This document shows, piece by piece, positions 8,875-18,725 of a stretch of 64,000 nucleotides of DNA. The number at the start of each line of letters is the position of its first letter. Positions within the stretch are counted from its first letter, which is position 1. A program made the translations under genes and the position numbers. The stretch covers positions 186,001 through 250,000 of the forward strand of contig NZ_JASJOM010000003.1 in NCBI RefSeq assembly GCF_030271255.1, given 5' to 3'. The notes under the pieces were generated by a model. The model saw only the letters and a list, made by a program, of their open reading frames with translations. It searched no databases and was not told where the DNA came from. The DNA comes from Peribacillus folii. Its GTDB lineage: Bacteria; Bacillota; Bacilli; Bacillales; DSM-1321.

Positions 8875-9702
8875 ATGAAAGAGCCATTTGTTTTAGTAGA
8901 TGATCAATATATGCTCATTGACAGCTGGAGACAGCAAAATCTCCAGCTTGTAGCGGGCTTCACCACAAAGAATGGGGGAGTCAGCTCAGGGGATTTTCAA
9001 ACATTGAATACCGGTTTCCATGTTGGTGATCGCCTGGGGGATGTCCAGGAAAATCGCAGGATTTTGGCAGAAAAGCTTTCTTTTCCACTGGATCGCTGGG
9101 TAGGTGCGGAACAGACGCATGAAACGCAAATCCTGCAAGTGACCAGCCTAGATGGCGGAAGAGGCGCAACGGATTATGATACTGCCTTCAAATCAACGGA
9201 CGGATTTTATGCAAAGGATCGAAATGTTCTTTTGACAATGTGCTATGCAGACTGTGTTCCCCTCTACTTTGCGGCTCCGGCACATGGTATGATCGGTGTT
9301 GTGCATGCCGGCTGGAAGGGCAGCGTAAACGGAATAGCAAGAAGAATGGTTGAGGCGTGGCGGGGGAAGGGTATAAAGGAAACGGAGATCTTTGCCGTAA
9401 TCGGCCCGTCCATTTGCCCGAAGTGCTATGCAGTTGATGACAAAGTGATAGATTTAGTGCAGAATTTGCTGGAAGATAATGACGAAAAGCCATATAATTT
9501 AATCAGTGAAGGACAATATCAGCTAGATCTTAAGCGACTCAATGCATTGGTTCTTCAGAAGACTGGGATTCCAAACAGTCAGATTGGCATTACGTCTTAC
9601 TGTACAAGCTGCGATTCCGACCTGTTTTTTTCACATCGACGGGATAAAGGGAATACAGGCAGGTTAATGAGCTTTATCGGTTGGAAGGAGGATGTAAGGT
9701 AA
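8875..9702 (+). CDS. ylmD: YlmD, LACC1/YfiH-family purine nucleoside enzyme
   Basis: Member of the former 'multicopper polyphenol oxidase' family, whose LACC1/YfiH members act as zinc-dependent purine nucleoside phosphorylases/adenosine deaminases. The metal-site pattern is visible: [10 protein letters not shown] near residue 123, [15 protein letters not shown] near 142, and CPKCYAVDD near 181. Length 275 is normal. Why it clusters with division genes is unclear. A possible extended -10 (TGATACACT, 8840-8848) lies in front. It ends 2 bp before ylmE. Confidence 0.92.
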   Translation: MKEPFVLVDDQYMLIDSWRQQNLQLVAGFTTKNGGVSSGDFQTLNTGFHVGDRLGDVQENRRILAEKLSFPLDRWVGAEQTHETQILQVTSLDGGRGATDYDTAFKSTDGFYAKDRNVLLTMCYADCVPLYFAAPAHGMIGVVHAGWKGSVNGIARRMVEAWRGKGIKETEIFAVIGPSICPKCYAVDDKVIDLVQNLLEDNDEKPYNLISEGQYQLDLKRLNALVLQKTGIPNSQIGITSYCTSCDSDLFFSHRRDKGNTGRLMSFIGWKEDVR

Positions 9703-9704
9703 TA

Positions 9705-10376
9705 GTGAAAGTAATCGACAATTTAAATAACATCGAAGAAAAGATAAATTTGGCATGTGAAAATAGCGGCAGGCGCCGTGAAGATATAAAGTTGATCGCC
9801 GTGACGAAGTATGTTTCGGTCGAGAGGGCCAAGGAAGCTTTGGAAGCGGGAATCAGCGACTTAGGTGAAAACCGGGATGAAGGTCTCCTGAACAAGTACG
9901 AGGTGCTGAAGGACAAGCCAAACTGGCATTATATCGGCTCCTTACAGACACGGAAAGTAAAGAATGTCATCGATAAAGTCACCTATATCCATTCATTGGA
10001 TCGCATTTCTTTGGCAGAAGAAATTCAAAAACGCGCAAAAGAACCGATAAACTGTTTAGTGCAGGTGAATGTTTCGGGTGAGGAATCCAAACATGGCCTG
10101 GACCCAGAAGCAGCAATGGGCTTCATAGAAGAGCTAGCTGCTTTTGATAAGGTGAATGTTGCAGGATTGATGACGATGGCTCCTTTGACGGATGATGGAC
10201 AAGTCTTACGTCAGTGCTTCCGGAAACTGAAAAATTTGCAGTCGGAGATTCAAGATGCCGGGCTTAAGCATGCGCCGTGCACGGAATTATCCATGGGAAT
10301 GTCCAATGATTTCATGATTGCCATCGAGGAAGGCGCTACAATGATCAGGATTGGTACAGCACTTGTAGGCGAATAA
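9705..10376 (+). CDS. ylmE: PLP homeostasis protein YlmE (YggS/PROSC family)
   Basis: Pyridoxal-phosphate-binding alanine-racemase-fold protein that buffers PLP and affects amino-acid metabolism; it is not known to be a catalytic enzyme. The PLP lysine lies in IAVTKYVS (about residue 35); other signatures are [20 protein letters not shown] and [12 protein letters not shown]. Start choice: the frame is open from 9681, but GTG 9705 gives [13 protein letters not shown], which aligns with B. subtilis; AAGGAGG lies 13 bp upstream. This gives 223 residues. It leads into sepF after 21 bp. Confidence 0.93.
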   Translation: MKVIDNLNNIEEKINLACENSGRRREDIKLIAVTKYVSVERAKEALEAGISDLGENRDEGLLNKYEVLKDKPNWHYIGSLQTRKVKNVIDKVTYIHSLDRISLAEEIQKRAKEPINCLVQVNVSGEESKHGLDPEAAMGFIEELAAFDKVNVAGLMTMAPLTDDGQVLRQCFRKLKNLQSEIQDAGLKHAPCTELSMGMSNDFMIAIEEGATMIRIGTALVGE

Positions 10377-10397
10377 TTTTAAGGAGGTACGCTAAAG

Positions 10398-10862
10398 ATG
10401 TCGTTCGTATCAAAATTTAAATCTTATTTCGCACTGGATGACGAGTATGAGTACAAGGATGAAGTGACGGAAGAAGAGGAGGCTGAACGAAAGATCGTGA
10501 AGTCAGCAAAACAGCAGCAGCCAGCTTCAGCAGGGAATAATGCCAATCAGAATATCGTAAGTTTGCAAAGCGTCCAGAAATCTTCTAAAGTAGTATTATT
10601 GGAGCCTCGTGCCTACGCAGAAGCCCAGGAGGTAGCCGACCATCTTAAGAATAGGCGGGCTGTTGTCGTGAACCTTCAACGGATCCAGCATGATCAAGGC
10701 AAGCGGATCATCGATTTTCTGAGCGGGACTGTCTATGCAATCAGCGGGGATATCCAAAAAATCGGAACAGATATATTCTTATGTACTCCTGACAACGTCG
10801 ATGTTTCTGGTAATATTACCGGCTTCGCCGTCGATGAGGATTATGAAGAAGCGAGGTGGTAA
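10398..10862 (+). CDS. sepF: Z-ring assembly factor SepF
   Basis: Membrane-binding protein that bundles and tethers FtsZ filaments. The N-terminal amphipathic helix ([13 protein letters not shown]) is followed by an acidic, Gln-rich linker (about 20-60) and a C-terminal dimerising domain ([39 protein letters not shown]) that binds the FtsZ C-terminal peptide. It has 154 residues, the usual size. AAGGAGG is well placed. It is flanked by ylmE and ylmG, the standard Gram-positive context. Confidence 0.96.
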   Translation: MSFVSKFKSYFALDDEYEYKDEVTEEEEAERKIVKSAKQQQPASAGNNANQNIVSLQSVQKSSKVVLLEPRAYAEAQEVADHLKNRRAVVVNLQRIQHDQGKRIIDFLSGTVYAISGDIQKIGTDIFLCTPDNVDVSGNITGFAVDEDYEEARW

Positions 10863-10868
10863 TGATTA

Positions 10869-11135
10869 ATGAGTTCAGTGCTTCAAGGTTTATATTACTT
10901 AATTGAAATTTATTCAATGGCATTAATCGTATACATATTGATGTCATGGTTTCCAAATGCAAGGGAGACATCCATCGGTCAATTCCTGGAAAGAATTTGC
11001 GAACCATATTTAGAGCCTTTCAGAAAGTTCGTACCACCGCTTGGCATGATTGACCTTTCGCCGCTAGTTGCCCTTCTGGTGCTTAACTTTGCGAGTGGCT
11101 ATGGCATTCATTACCTTCAGACGCTGGTGGGTTAA
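10869..11135 (+). CDS. ylmG: YggT-family membrane protein YlmG
   Basis: An 88-residue protein with two hydrophobic segments (about residues 4-25 and 62-80) and the conserved YggT motif [23 protein letters not shown] between them, split here as [14 protein letters not shown] and [12 protein letters not shown]. Family members act in membrane or division-related processes but the molecular function is unresolved. It starts at ATG 10869, 6 bp after sepF ends, with GAGGTGG upstream. An ATG at 10862 is out of frame. Confidence 0.9.
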   Translation: MSSVLQGLYYLIEIYSMALIVYILMSWFPNARETSIGQFLERICEPYLEPFRKFVPPLGMIDLSPLVALLVLNFASGYGIHYLQTLVG

Positions 11136-11242
11136 ACCGGATTCTGTGCTACACAGCCGGAAGGTCCTCCGCTGTGTAGTGGCAACAGAGGAATAAAGAA
11201 GAACGTCCATTAACTTGATACTTAAGGAGAAATTATACAATC

Positions 11243-12016
11243 ATGAGTATTTATCAGCATTTCAGGCCGGAGGAAAAAGATTTCATCGACCAGGCAATGA
11301 ATTGGATCGAGCAGGTGAAAAATTCTTACGCTCCGAAATTATCTGATTTTCTTGATCCGCGACAGCAGGAAATCCTTATTTCCTTATTGGGGAATGATCT
11401 GGATGCCAAACTGCAGTTTAATGGCGGGAGCGAATTCGTTGAGCGAAAACGTGCGCTCATTTACCCTGATTATTACTCTCCTGAACCATCGGATTTCAAT
11501 ATCTCCTTATACGATATTTCCTATCCAAAAAAATTTGTAACGCTTGAACATAGGCAAATACTTGGGACATTGATGTCACTTGGGGTAAAACGTGAAAAAT
11601 TCGGTGATATAATCGTGACGGAGGAGCATATTCAGTTCATTGCGGCCGGGGAGATGGATGCTTATCTCACAGGAAATCTCGAGAGGATCGGCAAAGCTTC
11701 CGTTGCCATCAAGCAGCTTCCCATCGGAAATATCATCCAGGTCCAAGATAAATGGGAAGAGCTTGTCACCACCGTCAGTTCCCTAAGATTGGATAGCGTG
11801 CTTTCCGCCGTGCTTAATATGTCACGGCAAAAAACGCAATCCTTGATAACGTCAGGTAAAGTAAAGGTCAATTTCAAGCAGACGGAAAATGTTTCTGAAG
11901 AATGCCGCGAGGGCGATGCCTTATCCATCAGGGGATTTGGCAGATGCAAAATAATGTCGATAGATGGAAAAACCAAGAAGGATAAGTGGAGAATCTCGTT
12001 AGGCAGGCAAAAATAA
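11243..12016 (+). CDS. ylmH: S4-domain RNA-binding protein YlmH
   Basis: A 257-residue protein with an N-terminal domain of the YlmH family and a C-terminal S4 RNA-binding domain (about residues 180-245: LRLDSVLSAVLNMSRQKTQSLI, SGKVKVNF). B. subtilis YlmH binds ribosomes and has been reported to act in ribosome-associated quality control, overlapping RqcP. Notably rqcH is in the same window. A 107-bp gap after ylmG contains AAGGAG before the ATG. Confidence 0.93.
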   Translation: MSIYQHFRPEEKDFIDQAMNWIEQVKNSYAPKLSDFLDPRQQEILISLLGNDLDAKLQFNGGSEFVERKRALIYPDYYSPEPSDFNISLYDISYPKKFVTLEHRQILGTLMSLGVKREKFGDIIVTEEHIQFIAAGEMDAYLTGNLERIGKASVAIKQLPIGNIIQVQDKWEELVTTVSSLRLDSVLSAVLNMSRQKTQSLITSGKVKVNFKQTENVSEECREGDALSIRGFGRCKIMSIDGKTKKDKWRISLGRQK

Positions 12017-12066
12017 TTAAAGATTATGCAGGATTTAAACATTTAATGTCGAATATAGAGTGTTAA

Positions 12067-12072
12067 TATACT
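12067..12072 (+). promoter_or_regulatory. Possible -10 element of a divIVA promoter
   Basis: TATACT (12067-12072) lies 30 bp before the divIVA start, in the 85-bp gap after ylmH. No good -35 hexamer is visible at 16-18 bp (TAATGT at 12044-12049 is the nearest), so this is only a suggestion. Confidence 0.3.
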
Positions 12073-12101
12073 AGAGTAGAAACCGTTTTGGAGGTGCCGT
12101 A

Positions 12102-12617
12102 ATGCCCTTAACCCCGATAGATATACATAACAAGGAATTCAATAAAGTATTTCGAGGGTATGATGAAGATGAAGTCAATGAGTTCCTCGACCAGGTCATT
12201 AAAGATTATGAACTGATTTTGAGGGAGAAAAAAGAACTTGAAGATAAACTGAACGAAACGTATGATCGTTTGGGACATTTTACGACAATAGAGGGCACAC
12301 TTAATAAGTCGATTGTTGTCGCACAGGAAGCAGCCGAGGAATTAAGGCGCAATGCCCAAAAAGAAGCGAAGCTTATCATTAAGGAAGCCGAGAAAAATGC
12401 TGACCGGATCGTCAATGAGTCGCTTGTGAAGGCAAGGAAAATAGCGATGGACATCGAAGATTTGAAAAAACAGTCCAAAGTGTTCCGGACCCGTTTTAAA
12501 ATGCTTGTCGCTGCACAGCTGGATTTGCTGGACAATGATGATTGGGACCATCTTCTTGACTACGAAGTCGATGCGACTGAAATAGAATTAAATGAAAGAG
12601 TGGAAGAGGAAATTTAA
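12102..12617 (+). CDS. divIVA: Polar/septal scaffold protein DivIVA
   Basis: Curvature-sensing coiled-coil protein that marks poles and septa and recruits the Min system. The N-terminal lipid-binding domain is intact (MPLTPIDIHNKEFNKVFRGY, DEDEVNEFLDQVIKDYE), followed by a short linker and a long coiled coil (about residues 65-145). The tail is acidic. Its 171 residues are close to the B. subtilis length. It starts at ATG 12102 after GGAGGTG. It ends the ylm cluster before the T-box leader of ileS. Confidence 0.97.
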   Translation: MPLTPIDIHNKEFNKVFRGYDEDEVNEFLDQVIKDYELILREKKELEDKLNETYDRLGHFTTIEGTLNKSIVVAQEAAEELRRNAQKEAKLIIKEAEKNADRIVNESLVKARKIAMDIEDLKKQSKVFRTRFKMLVAAQLDLLDNDDWDHLLDYEVDATEIELNERVEEEI

Positions 12618-12625
12618 ACGATTCC

Positions 12626-12655
12626 TTGACTTTCAACACTTTTTTCGCATATAAT
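12626..12655 (+). promoter_or_regulatory. SigmaA promoter of ileS
   Basis: TTGACT (12626-12631), an 18-bp spacer and TATAAT (12650-12655) lie directly after divIVA and upstream of the T-box leader, with predicted transcription start near 12662. Confidence 0.8.
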
Positions 12656-12689
12656 TTTTTAACAATACAATTCATGATGACATTAGACG

Positions 12690-12943
12690 ATGACAGGGAA
12701 AGTAAATTCTTCACAAACTTATTAATAGCGACCGGGGATGGTGAAAGCCTGGAATAAGCGAAGGATTGAAGATCACCCTCGAGTTCTGAGTTGAACCTGC
12801 TTTTGCAGTAAGTAGACGATGCGTTTCATTCACGTTACGAATGCTCAAGAGGTTGGATTCACTTGTGAATCCTTCTAGCAGGGTGGTACCGCGGGAAGCA
12901 AAGCTTTCTCGTCCCTTTTTTAGGGATGAGAAGGCTTTTTATT
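12690..12943 (+). ncRNA. T-box riboswitch (isoleucine) of ileS
   Basis: Leader that senses uncharged tRNA-Ile and controls premature termination. The conserved T-box AGGGTGGTACCGCGGG is at 12880-12895, and the start GCGACCGGGGATGG near 12728 looks like the stem I base. In the specifier region GAAGATCACC the isoleucine codon ATC (12772-12774) is followed by A, as usual. The terminator is a separate entry. The gene downstream is ileS, which agrees with the specifier. Confidence 0.93.
12901..12943 (+). terminator. T-box-controlled terminator
   Basis: AAGCTTTCTCGTCCCT pairs with AGGGATGAGAAGGCTT with one or two mismatches, followed by TTTTATTTT. It competes with the antiterminator formed around the T-box sequence. 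Confidence 0.9.
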
Positions 12944-13003
12944 TTGCCTGGATGAGTCTGGGGTTCCTATGAATTTGTGTAAAGACGGATGGAGGATGTA
13001 ATG

Positions 13004-15772
13004 ATGGAATACAAAGATACCCTATTGATGCCAAAAACGGAATTTCCAATGCGCGGAAATCTACCAAAACGAGAGCCGGAGATCCAGGATAAATGGAAAG
13101 AAATGAATATCTATAAGAAAGTTCAAGAGCAAACGGAAGGACGCCCTTTATTCATTTTACATGATGGACCGCCATACGCTAACGGTGACATCCACATGGG
13201 TCACGCAATGAATAAGGTTCTAAAAGATTTCATTGTCCGCTTCAAATCAATGAGCGGCTTTCAAGCACCGTACGTTCCTGGCTGGGATACCCATGGCCTT
13301 CCAATCGAAACGGCCCTGACGAAAAAAGGTGTAAAGCGGAAAGAAATGAGCGTTGCTGAATTCAGGAAGCTATGTGAAGAGTATGCTTATGGCCAGATCG
13401 ACAATCAACGCGAGCAGTTTAAAAGAATTGGGGTTCGCGGAGATTGGGATAACCCTTACATCACATTAAAGCCTGAATATGAAGCCCAGCAAATCAAGGT
13501 CTTCGGTGATATGGCGAAAAAAGGCTATATTTATAAAGGGAAAAAACCTGTTTACTGGTCTCCTTCCAGTGAATCAGCTCTGGCAGAAGCTGAAATCGAA
13601 TACCAAGATAAACGTTCTGCATCCATTTATGTAGCTTTTGAAGTGACGGATGGCAAAGGTGTAATCGAAGAGGGCGTTAAAATCATCATTTGGACGACAA
13701 CTCCATGGACGATTCCTGCCAACCTTGGCATTTCCTTGCATCCTCAATTAAATTACGTTGTAGTTGCAGTCGAGAATGAGAAGTTTTTGATTGCAGAAGC
13801 GCTTCTTGAGTCAGTTGCGGAAACGCTAGGCTGGGATAACCCAGCCATCGTGAAAACGGTAAAAGGGAGCGAGTTGGATCGCGCTGTTGCCAAACACCCT
13901 CTTTACGGTCGCGAATCTTTAGTGATGCTTGGTGAACACGTTACGACAGAAGCTGGCACAGGCTGTGTGCATACCGCTCCAGGGCATGGTGAAGATGACT
14001 TTATCATCGGACAAAAATACGGCCTGGATGTACTTTGCCCTGTGGATGAAAAAGGGGTCATGACAGAAGAGGCAGGGGAATTTGCTGGATTATTCTATGA
14101 TCAAGCGAATAAACCGATTACAGAAGCATTAACGGAAGCTGGAGCGTTATTGAACTTGACGTTCATCACCCACTCTTATCCACATGACTGGCGGACGAAG
14201 AAACCGACGATTTTCCGAGCAACGGCACAATGGTTCGCGTCAATCAAAGACTTCCGCAGTGAACTCCTTGAAGCCATTGAAGAAACGAAATGGGTTCCAG
14301 CTTGGGGCGAAACGCGGTTATTCAATATGGTCCGTGACCGCGGAGATTGGTGTATATCCCGTCAACGTGCATGGGGCGTCCCTATTCCTGTCCTTTATGC
14401 AGAAAATGGCGAGCCGATCATCACGGATGAAACGATCACCCACATTTCAAACCTGTTCCGTGAACACGGTTCAAACATCTGGTTCGAGCGGGAAGCGAAA
14501 GATCTGCTTCCGGAAGGGTTTACCCATGAAGGCAGCCCAAATGGCAACTTCACAAAAGAAACGGATATCATGGACGTATGGTTTGACTCCGGCTCCTCCC
14601 ATCAGGCTGTCCTTGAAGAACGAGAGGAGCTGCAGCGGCCTGCCGATCTTTATCTGGAAGGTTCCGATCAATACCGCGGCTGGTTCAACTCCTCACTATC
14701 AACAAGCGTTGCCGTTACAGGAAAAGCACCATACAAAGGCGTGCTGAGCCACGGATTCGCTTTGGATGGAGAAGGTCGCAAAATGAGTAAATCGATCGGG
14801 AATGTTGTCCTGCCATCCAAGGTGATGAATCAGCTTGGTGCAGATATTCTACGCCTTTGGGTCGCTTCTGTCGATTACCAATCAGATGTCAGGGTTTCAG
14901 ATCCAATCCTTAAACAAGTCTCGGAGGTGTATCGTAAAATCCGCAATACCTTCCGCTTCCTATTAGGGAATTTGGATGGATTCAATCCAAAAACCGATAA
15001 AGTGGCAATCGAGGAACTGCCTGAAGTCGATCGATACATGCTCGTTAAATTGAATAAGCTAATCACTCAGTCCAAATCAAGTTATGAAAATTATGAGTTT
15101 GCGACCATTTATAATATGGTCAATAATTTCTGTACTCAGGATTTGAGCTCGTTTTATCTTGATTATGCGAAAGACATTTTATATTGTGAAGCACCAAACG
15201 GCAAAGAACGTATGGCGATTCAAACTGTCCTATACGAATCATTGGTTAGCTTGACGAAATTGGTGTCGCCAATCCTATCGCATACGGCTGATGAAGTATG
15301 GGCGTTCATTCCTGGTGTCACGGAAGAAAGTGTCCAATTGACATTGATGCCTGAGGAAATTTCCGTTGATGATGCACAAGCCATTGAAGAAAAATGGACG
15401 GCATTCATGAACGTGCGTGACAATGTACTAAAAGCATTAGAAGAAGCGCGCAATCAAAAAATCATCGGTAAATCGCTGAACGCGAAAGTGATGGTTTACG
15501 TGAATGAAGAAACGAAAAACCTGCTCGATAGCATCAGGGAGAGCTTTGAACAATTATTCATCGTTTCAGAATTTGAACTTGCTGGAGATGTGTCAAGTGC
15601 ACCATCAGAAGCAGTTAAGCTTGAAGACATCGCAATCGTGGTCACAAAAGCTGAAGGTGAAACATGTGAGCGTTGCTGGAATGTTTCCAAGCAAGTTGGC
15701 CAAGTGAAAGAGCATCCAACCCTCTGCCCGCGTTGTGCAACAGTTGTCAAAGAGCATTATGTGAATCAATGA
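13004..15772 (+). CDS. ileS: Isoleucyl-tRNA synthetase
   Basis: Charges tRNA-Ile. Class I signatures: HMGH within [11 protein letters not shown] at residues 64-67 and KMSKS at 593-597; the editing (CP1) domain includes [13 protein letters not shown]; the C-terminus has a zinc finger, CERCWNV...CPRCATVV. The frame is open from 12989, but ATG 13004 lies 8 bp after GGAGG and gives [16 protein letters not shown] as in B. subtilis (922 residues). Its expression is set by the T-box leader. It is monocistronic, with a terminator following. Confidence 0.98.
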   Translation: MEYKDTLLMPKTEFPMRGNLPKREPEIQDKWKEMNIYKKVQEQTEGRPLFILHDGPPYANGDIHMGHAMNKVLKDFIVRFKSMSGFQAPYVPGWDTHGLPIETALTKKGVKRKEMSVAEFRKLCEEYAYGQIDNQREQFKRIGVRGDWDNPYITLKPEYEAQQIKVFGDMAKKGYIYKGKKPVYWSPSSESALAEAEIEYQDKRSASIYVAFEVTDGKGVIEEGVKIIIWTTTPWTIPANLGISLHPQLNYVVVAVENEKFLIAEALLESVAETLGWDNPAIVKTVKGSELDRAVAKHPLYGRESLVMLGEHVTTEAGTGCVHTAPGHGEDDFIIGQKYGLDVLCPVDEKGVMTEEAGEFAGLFYDQANKPITEALTEAGALLNLTFITHSYPHDWRTKKPTIFRATAQWFASIKDFRSELLEAIEETKWVPAWGETRLFNMVRDRGDWCISRQRAWGVPIPVLYAENGEPIITDETITHISNLFREHGSNIWFEREAKDLLPEGFTHEGSPNGNFTKETDIMDVWFDSGSSHQAVLEEREELQRPADLYLEGSDQYRGWFNSSLSTSVAVTGKAPYKGVLSHGFALDGEGRKMSKSIGNVVLPSKVMNQLGADILRLWVASVDYQSDVRVSDPILKQVSEVYRKIRNTFRFLLGNLDGFNPKTDKVAIEELPEVDRYMLVKLNKLITQSKSSYENYEFATIYNMVNNFCTQDLSSFYLDYAKDILYCEAPNGKERMAIQTVLYESLVSLTKLVSPILSHTADEVWAFIPGVTEESVQLTLMPEEISVDDAQAIEEKWTAFMNVRDNVLKALEEARNQKIIGKSLNAKVMVYVNEETKNLLDSIRESFEQLFIVSEFELAGDVSSAPSEAVKLEDIAIVVTKAEGETCERCWNVSKQVGQVKEHPTLCPRCATVVKEHYVNQ

Positions 15773-15824
15773 TTCCAAGTGAAACACGGGACCCTTTATG
15801 AAGGGTTCCGGTCAGTTTGCCTAC

Positions 15825-15863
15825 AAAAAGGCTTCGAAATGAACATATTTCGAAGCCTTTTTG
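15825..15863 (+). terminator. Terminator after ileS
   Basis: AAAAAGGCTTCGAAAT and ATTTCGAAGCCTTTTT form a perfect long stem with a short loop and a T-tract. A smaller hairpin (GGACCCTT/AAGGGTTCC, 15788-15811) lies just before it. Confidence 0.93.
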
Positions 15864-15989
15864 ATTTATCATTGGAATTTGGGTCAGGTAAGCCCATTCC
15901 AGGTTTAATGCATACATGTCATTTTTGCGAAAGGATTCTTTTGTTAGTAAACATGTATAAGATTAATCTCTTTACAATTTCCTTGTTTA

Positions 15990-16235
15990 AGTGGAAAGCG
16001 GCGTGCGAAGTCGAAACTCAAAACTGTCGGCAATTAAGGAAACTGGCTTTTGTTCAAATGCAGATAGAATGGACAAAGTACCGATTGTCCAATATGTGGC
16101 AATCACAATTTTCACTTGTTTACGTGAGGCACTTCAGGCAAAAAGCCGAGAAGGCTCACGGACCGCCCGCGGAAAGGGAGGCCTACCGTGGTGTGGAACG
16201 ATCTAAGGTATAAACTGCAAAACTGTAGACAAACT
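15990..16235. repeat. Decayed copy of a Bacillaceae intergenic repeat
   Basis: The 663-bp gap between ileS and lspA holds no convincing gene. Its middle contains a GC-rich block unlike its surroundings; the core GAGAAGGCTCACGGACCG continuing to CGCGGAAAGGGAG (16148-16180) resembles a dispersed intergenic repeat I recall from Bacillus and Peribacillus genomes. A related core appears in the opposite orientation near 52.69 kb. The outer limits are estimates. Confidence 0.6.
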
Positions 16236-16389
16236 CCATTATTACAACTTTTTCTACCATGTTGTTGTTCCCTATAAATACGATATGGAATTTCATGTTA
16301 ATTTAATGGTGAGAATGAAAATAAGGCGCACCCTATAACAGATAATGCTATGCTTTATACTTTTCGTATTAGTCATTATTTCTAGTTTA

Positions 16390-16398
16390 TGCTACAAT
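16390..16398 (+). promoter_or_regulatory. Extended -10 element before lspA
   Basis: TGCTACAAT (16390-16398) is an extended -10 (TGn-TACAAT) 38 bp before the lspA start. The -35 region (TTAGTC, 16369-16374, 18-bp spacing) is poor, as is common with extended -10 promoters. Confidence 0.55.
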
Positions 16399-16435
16399 TC
16401 AAAAGTGAAGATTTGATTAGTTTGGGGGAAAAAAT

Positions 16436-16906
16436 GTGTTTTATTATTTAATTGCCCTTTTGGTCATTGCTCTCGATCAGCTGACAAAATGGATGATTGT
16501 GAAAAAAATGGAGTACGGAGAAAGCATTGAAATTATTGAAAACCTTCTATATATTACCTCGCATCGTAATCGTGGGGCAGCATGGGGAATTCTACAAGGA
16601 CAAATGTGGTTTTTCTACATCATCACCATCGCTGTCATTATTGGACTTGTCTACTATATTCAGAAAATGGCAAAGCAAAGCCGTTTGCTTGGAGCGGCCC
16701 TTGCCCTCATGCTAGGGGGCGCAATCGGTAACTTCATCGATCGCATCGCTCGCCAGGAAGTGGTGGATTTCGTTCATACCTATATTTTCAGCTACAGTTT
16801 TCCGGTATTTAACGTTGCCGATGCATCGCTTTCGGTTGGAGTCGGACTGCTCGTGATTCATATGTTTTTAGAAGAAAAAAACGCTAAGGAGAAAAATAAT
16901 GGATAA
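16436..16906 (+). CDS. lspA: Prolipoprotein signal peptidase (SPase II)
   Basis: Inner-membrane aspartic protease that removes lipoprotein signal peptides. Four membrane helices are visible in 156 residues; the family motifs [18 protein letters not shown] and the catalytic aspartates in [10 protein letters not shown] and [11 protein letters not shown] are present. GTG 16436 is the start; the overlapping ATG at 16434 is out of frame and soon stops. GGGGG precedes it. It overlaps rluD by 8 bp. Confidence 0.96.
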   Translation: MFYYLIALLVIALDQLTKWMIVKKMEYGESIEIIENLLYITSHRNRGAAWGILQGQMWFFYIITIAVIIGLVYYIQKMAKQSRLLGAALALMLGGAIGNFIDRIARQEVVDFVHTYIFSYSFPVFNVADASLSVGVGLLVIHMFLEEKNAKEKNNG

Positions 16907-17816
16907 AAGGTTATACAGCATCGATGAAACACTAAAAGGTGTCAGGATTGATAAGGCACTTTCCACTTTGAACGAGGAATGGTCGCGCACGCAAGTCCAG
17001 CAATGGATTAAAGATGACCTCGTATTAGTGAATGGCCTGGCCATAAAAACGAATTACAAATCAATCCCTGGAGATACGATCGAAGTGACGATTCCCGACC
17101 TTGAGGAATTGGATGCAGTGGCAGAGGAAATGGACCTGGATATCTATTATGAAGATGCAGATGTCCTTGTAGTCAACAAACCGAGCGGAATGGTCGTCCA
17201 CCCCGCACCTGGACATGTAACAGGTACGTTGGTAAATGGTTTGATGGCCCATTGTAAAGACCTGTCGGGCATTAACGGCGTGATGCGTCCCGGCATCGTC
17301 CATCGAATTGATAAAGATACATCCGGTCTATTGATGGTTGCCAAAAACGACATGGCGCATGAAAAACTTGTCCAGCAGCTTGTTGACAAGACGGTCACCC
17401 GTAAGTACCAAGCAGTTGTCCATGGCGTGATTCCGCATGATTTCGGAACGATCGACGCACCGATCGGCAGGGATAAAAAGGATCGTCAAAGCATGACCGT
17501 GACGGACTCGAATTCCAAAAATGCCGTCACACATTTCCGTGTCATCGAACGCTTTAATGCTTTCACTTTGGTGGAATGTCAATTGGAGACAGGAAGGACA
17601 CATCAGATCCGTGTTCACATGAAATACATTGGCTTCCCGCTTGCAGGGGATCCTAAATATGGACCGAAGAAGACATTGAAGCTGGATGGACAAGCGTTGC
17701 ACGCCGGCCTTCTGGGATTCATCCATCCCCGGACAAATGAATATATGGAATTCGAAGCCCCGGTTCCGGAAGAGTTCGAACAGTTAATTCAACAGTTACG
17801 CAGAAGTAAGGATTGA
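16899..17816 (+). CDS. rluD: RluD-type 23S rRNA pseudouridine synthase (YlyB)
   Basis: Converts uridines in 23S rRNA to pseudouridine. An N-terminal S4 domain ([21 protein letters not shown]) is followed by the catalytic domain with [16 protein letters not shown] (catalytic Asp at about residue 137) and [12 protein letters not shown]. Length 305 is typical. It overlaps lspA, so they are co-transcribed. The stop codon lies within the -35 box of the pyr operon promoter. Confidence 0.95.
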   Translation: MDKRLYSIDETLKGVRIDKALSTLNEEWSRTQVQQWIKDDLVLVNGLAIKTNYKSIPGDTIEVTIPDLEELDAVAEEMDLDIYYEDADVLVVNKPSGMVVHPAPGHVTGTLVNGLMAHCKDLSGINGVMRPGIVHRIDKDTSGLLMVAKNDMAHEKLVQQLVDKTVTRKYQAVVHGVIPHDFGTIDAPIGRDKKDRQSMTVTDSNSKNAVTHFRVIERFNAFTLVECQLETGRTHQIRVHMKYIGFPLAGDPKYGPKKTLKLDGQALHAGLLGFIHPRTNEYMEFEAPVPEEFEQLIQQLRRSKD

Positions 17817-17844
17817 CAAATCCTCCTTTATGATATATTATAAT
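17813..17844 (+). promoter_or_regulatory. Promoter of the pyr operon
   Basis: TTGACA (17813-17818) overlaps the rluD stop codon. A -10 of TATTAT (17836-17841) gives 17-bp spacing; TATAAT at 17839-17844 would give 20 bp. It lies directly before the first PyrR attenuator. Confidence 0.75.
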
Positions 17845-17865
17845 AACAACTTAACAAGAACCTTT

Positions 17866-17968
17866 AACACAGTTCAGAGAGACTGAGAAGGAAACGGATA
17901 CGCGAGTGGGATAATTATACCTACTTCGTCAAAAATCCTCATGCCTTCTTGGCATGAGGATTTTTTGT
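17866..17968 (+). promoter_or_regulatory. PyrR attenuator 1 (pyrR leader)
   Basis: The PyrR-binding anti-antiterminator loop CAGTTCAGAGAGACTG is at 17870-17885. The terminator AATCCTCATGCC/GGCATGAGGATT with a T-tract is at 17933-17967. With UMP bound, PyrR stabilises the first hairpin and favours termination. Confidence 0.92.
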
Positions 17969-17971
17969 TGA

Positions 17972-18553
<582 letters not shown>

Positions 18554-18579
18554 ATAAGCTGAAAATTTCATATAACCCT

Positions 18580-18693
18580 TTTAAAGACAGTCCAGAGAGG
18601 CTGGCAAAGGGGAGTCAATCGGGAAAATGTGTGCCTATCTATGGGTATGCACATTCCGTGAAGCCCTCTTTGTCTAAACAAAGAGGGTTTTTG
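18580..18693 (+). promoter_or_regulatory. PyrR attenuator 2 (pyrR-pyrP)
   Basis: The PyrR loop CAGTCCAGAGAGGCTG is at 18588-18603. The terminator CCCTCTTTGT/ACAAAGAGGG, followed by TTTTT, is at 18661-18692. It lies in the 172-bp gap between pyrR and pyrP. Confidence 0.92.
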
Positions 18694-18725
18694 CCGTTTT
18701 AATGCATCATGAGGAGGATACGGAA

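Noticed and set aside
14184..14747. 187-codon + strand frame inside ileS
   Set aside because: It is an out-of-frame shadow of a well-conserved coding region without its own signals.
15779..16213. 144-codon + strand open frame between ileS and lspA
   Set aside because: It begins inside the ileS terminator, runs through the repeat block, has no ribosome binding site and reads as low-plausibility protein.
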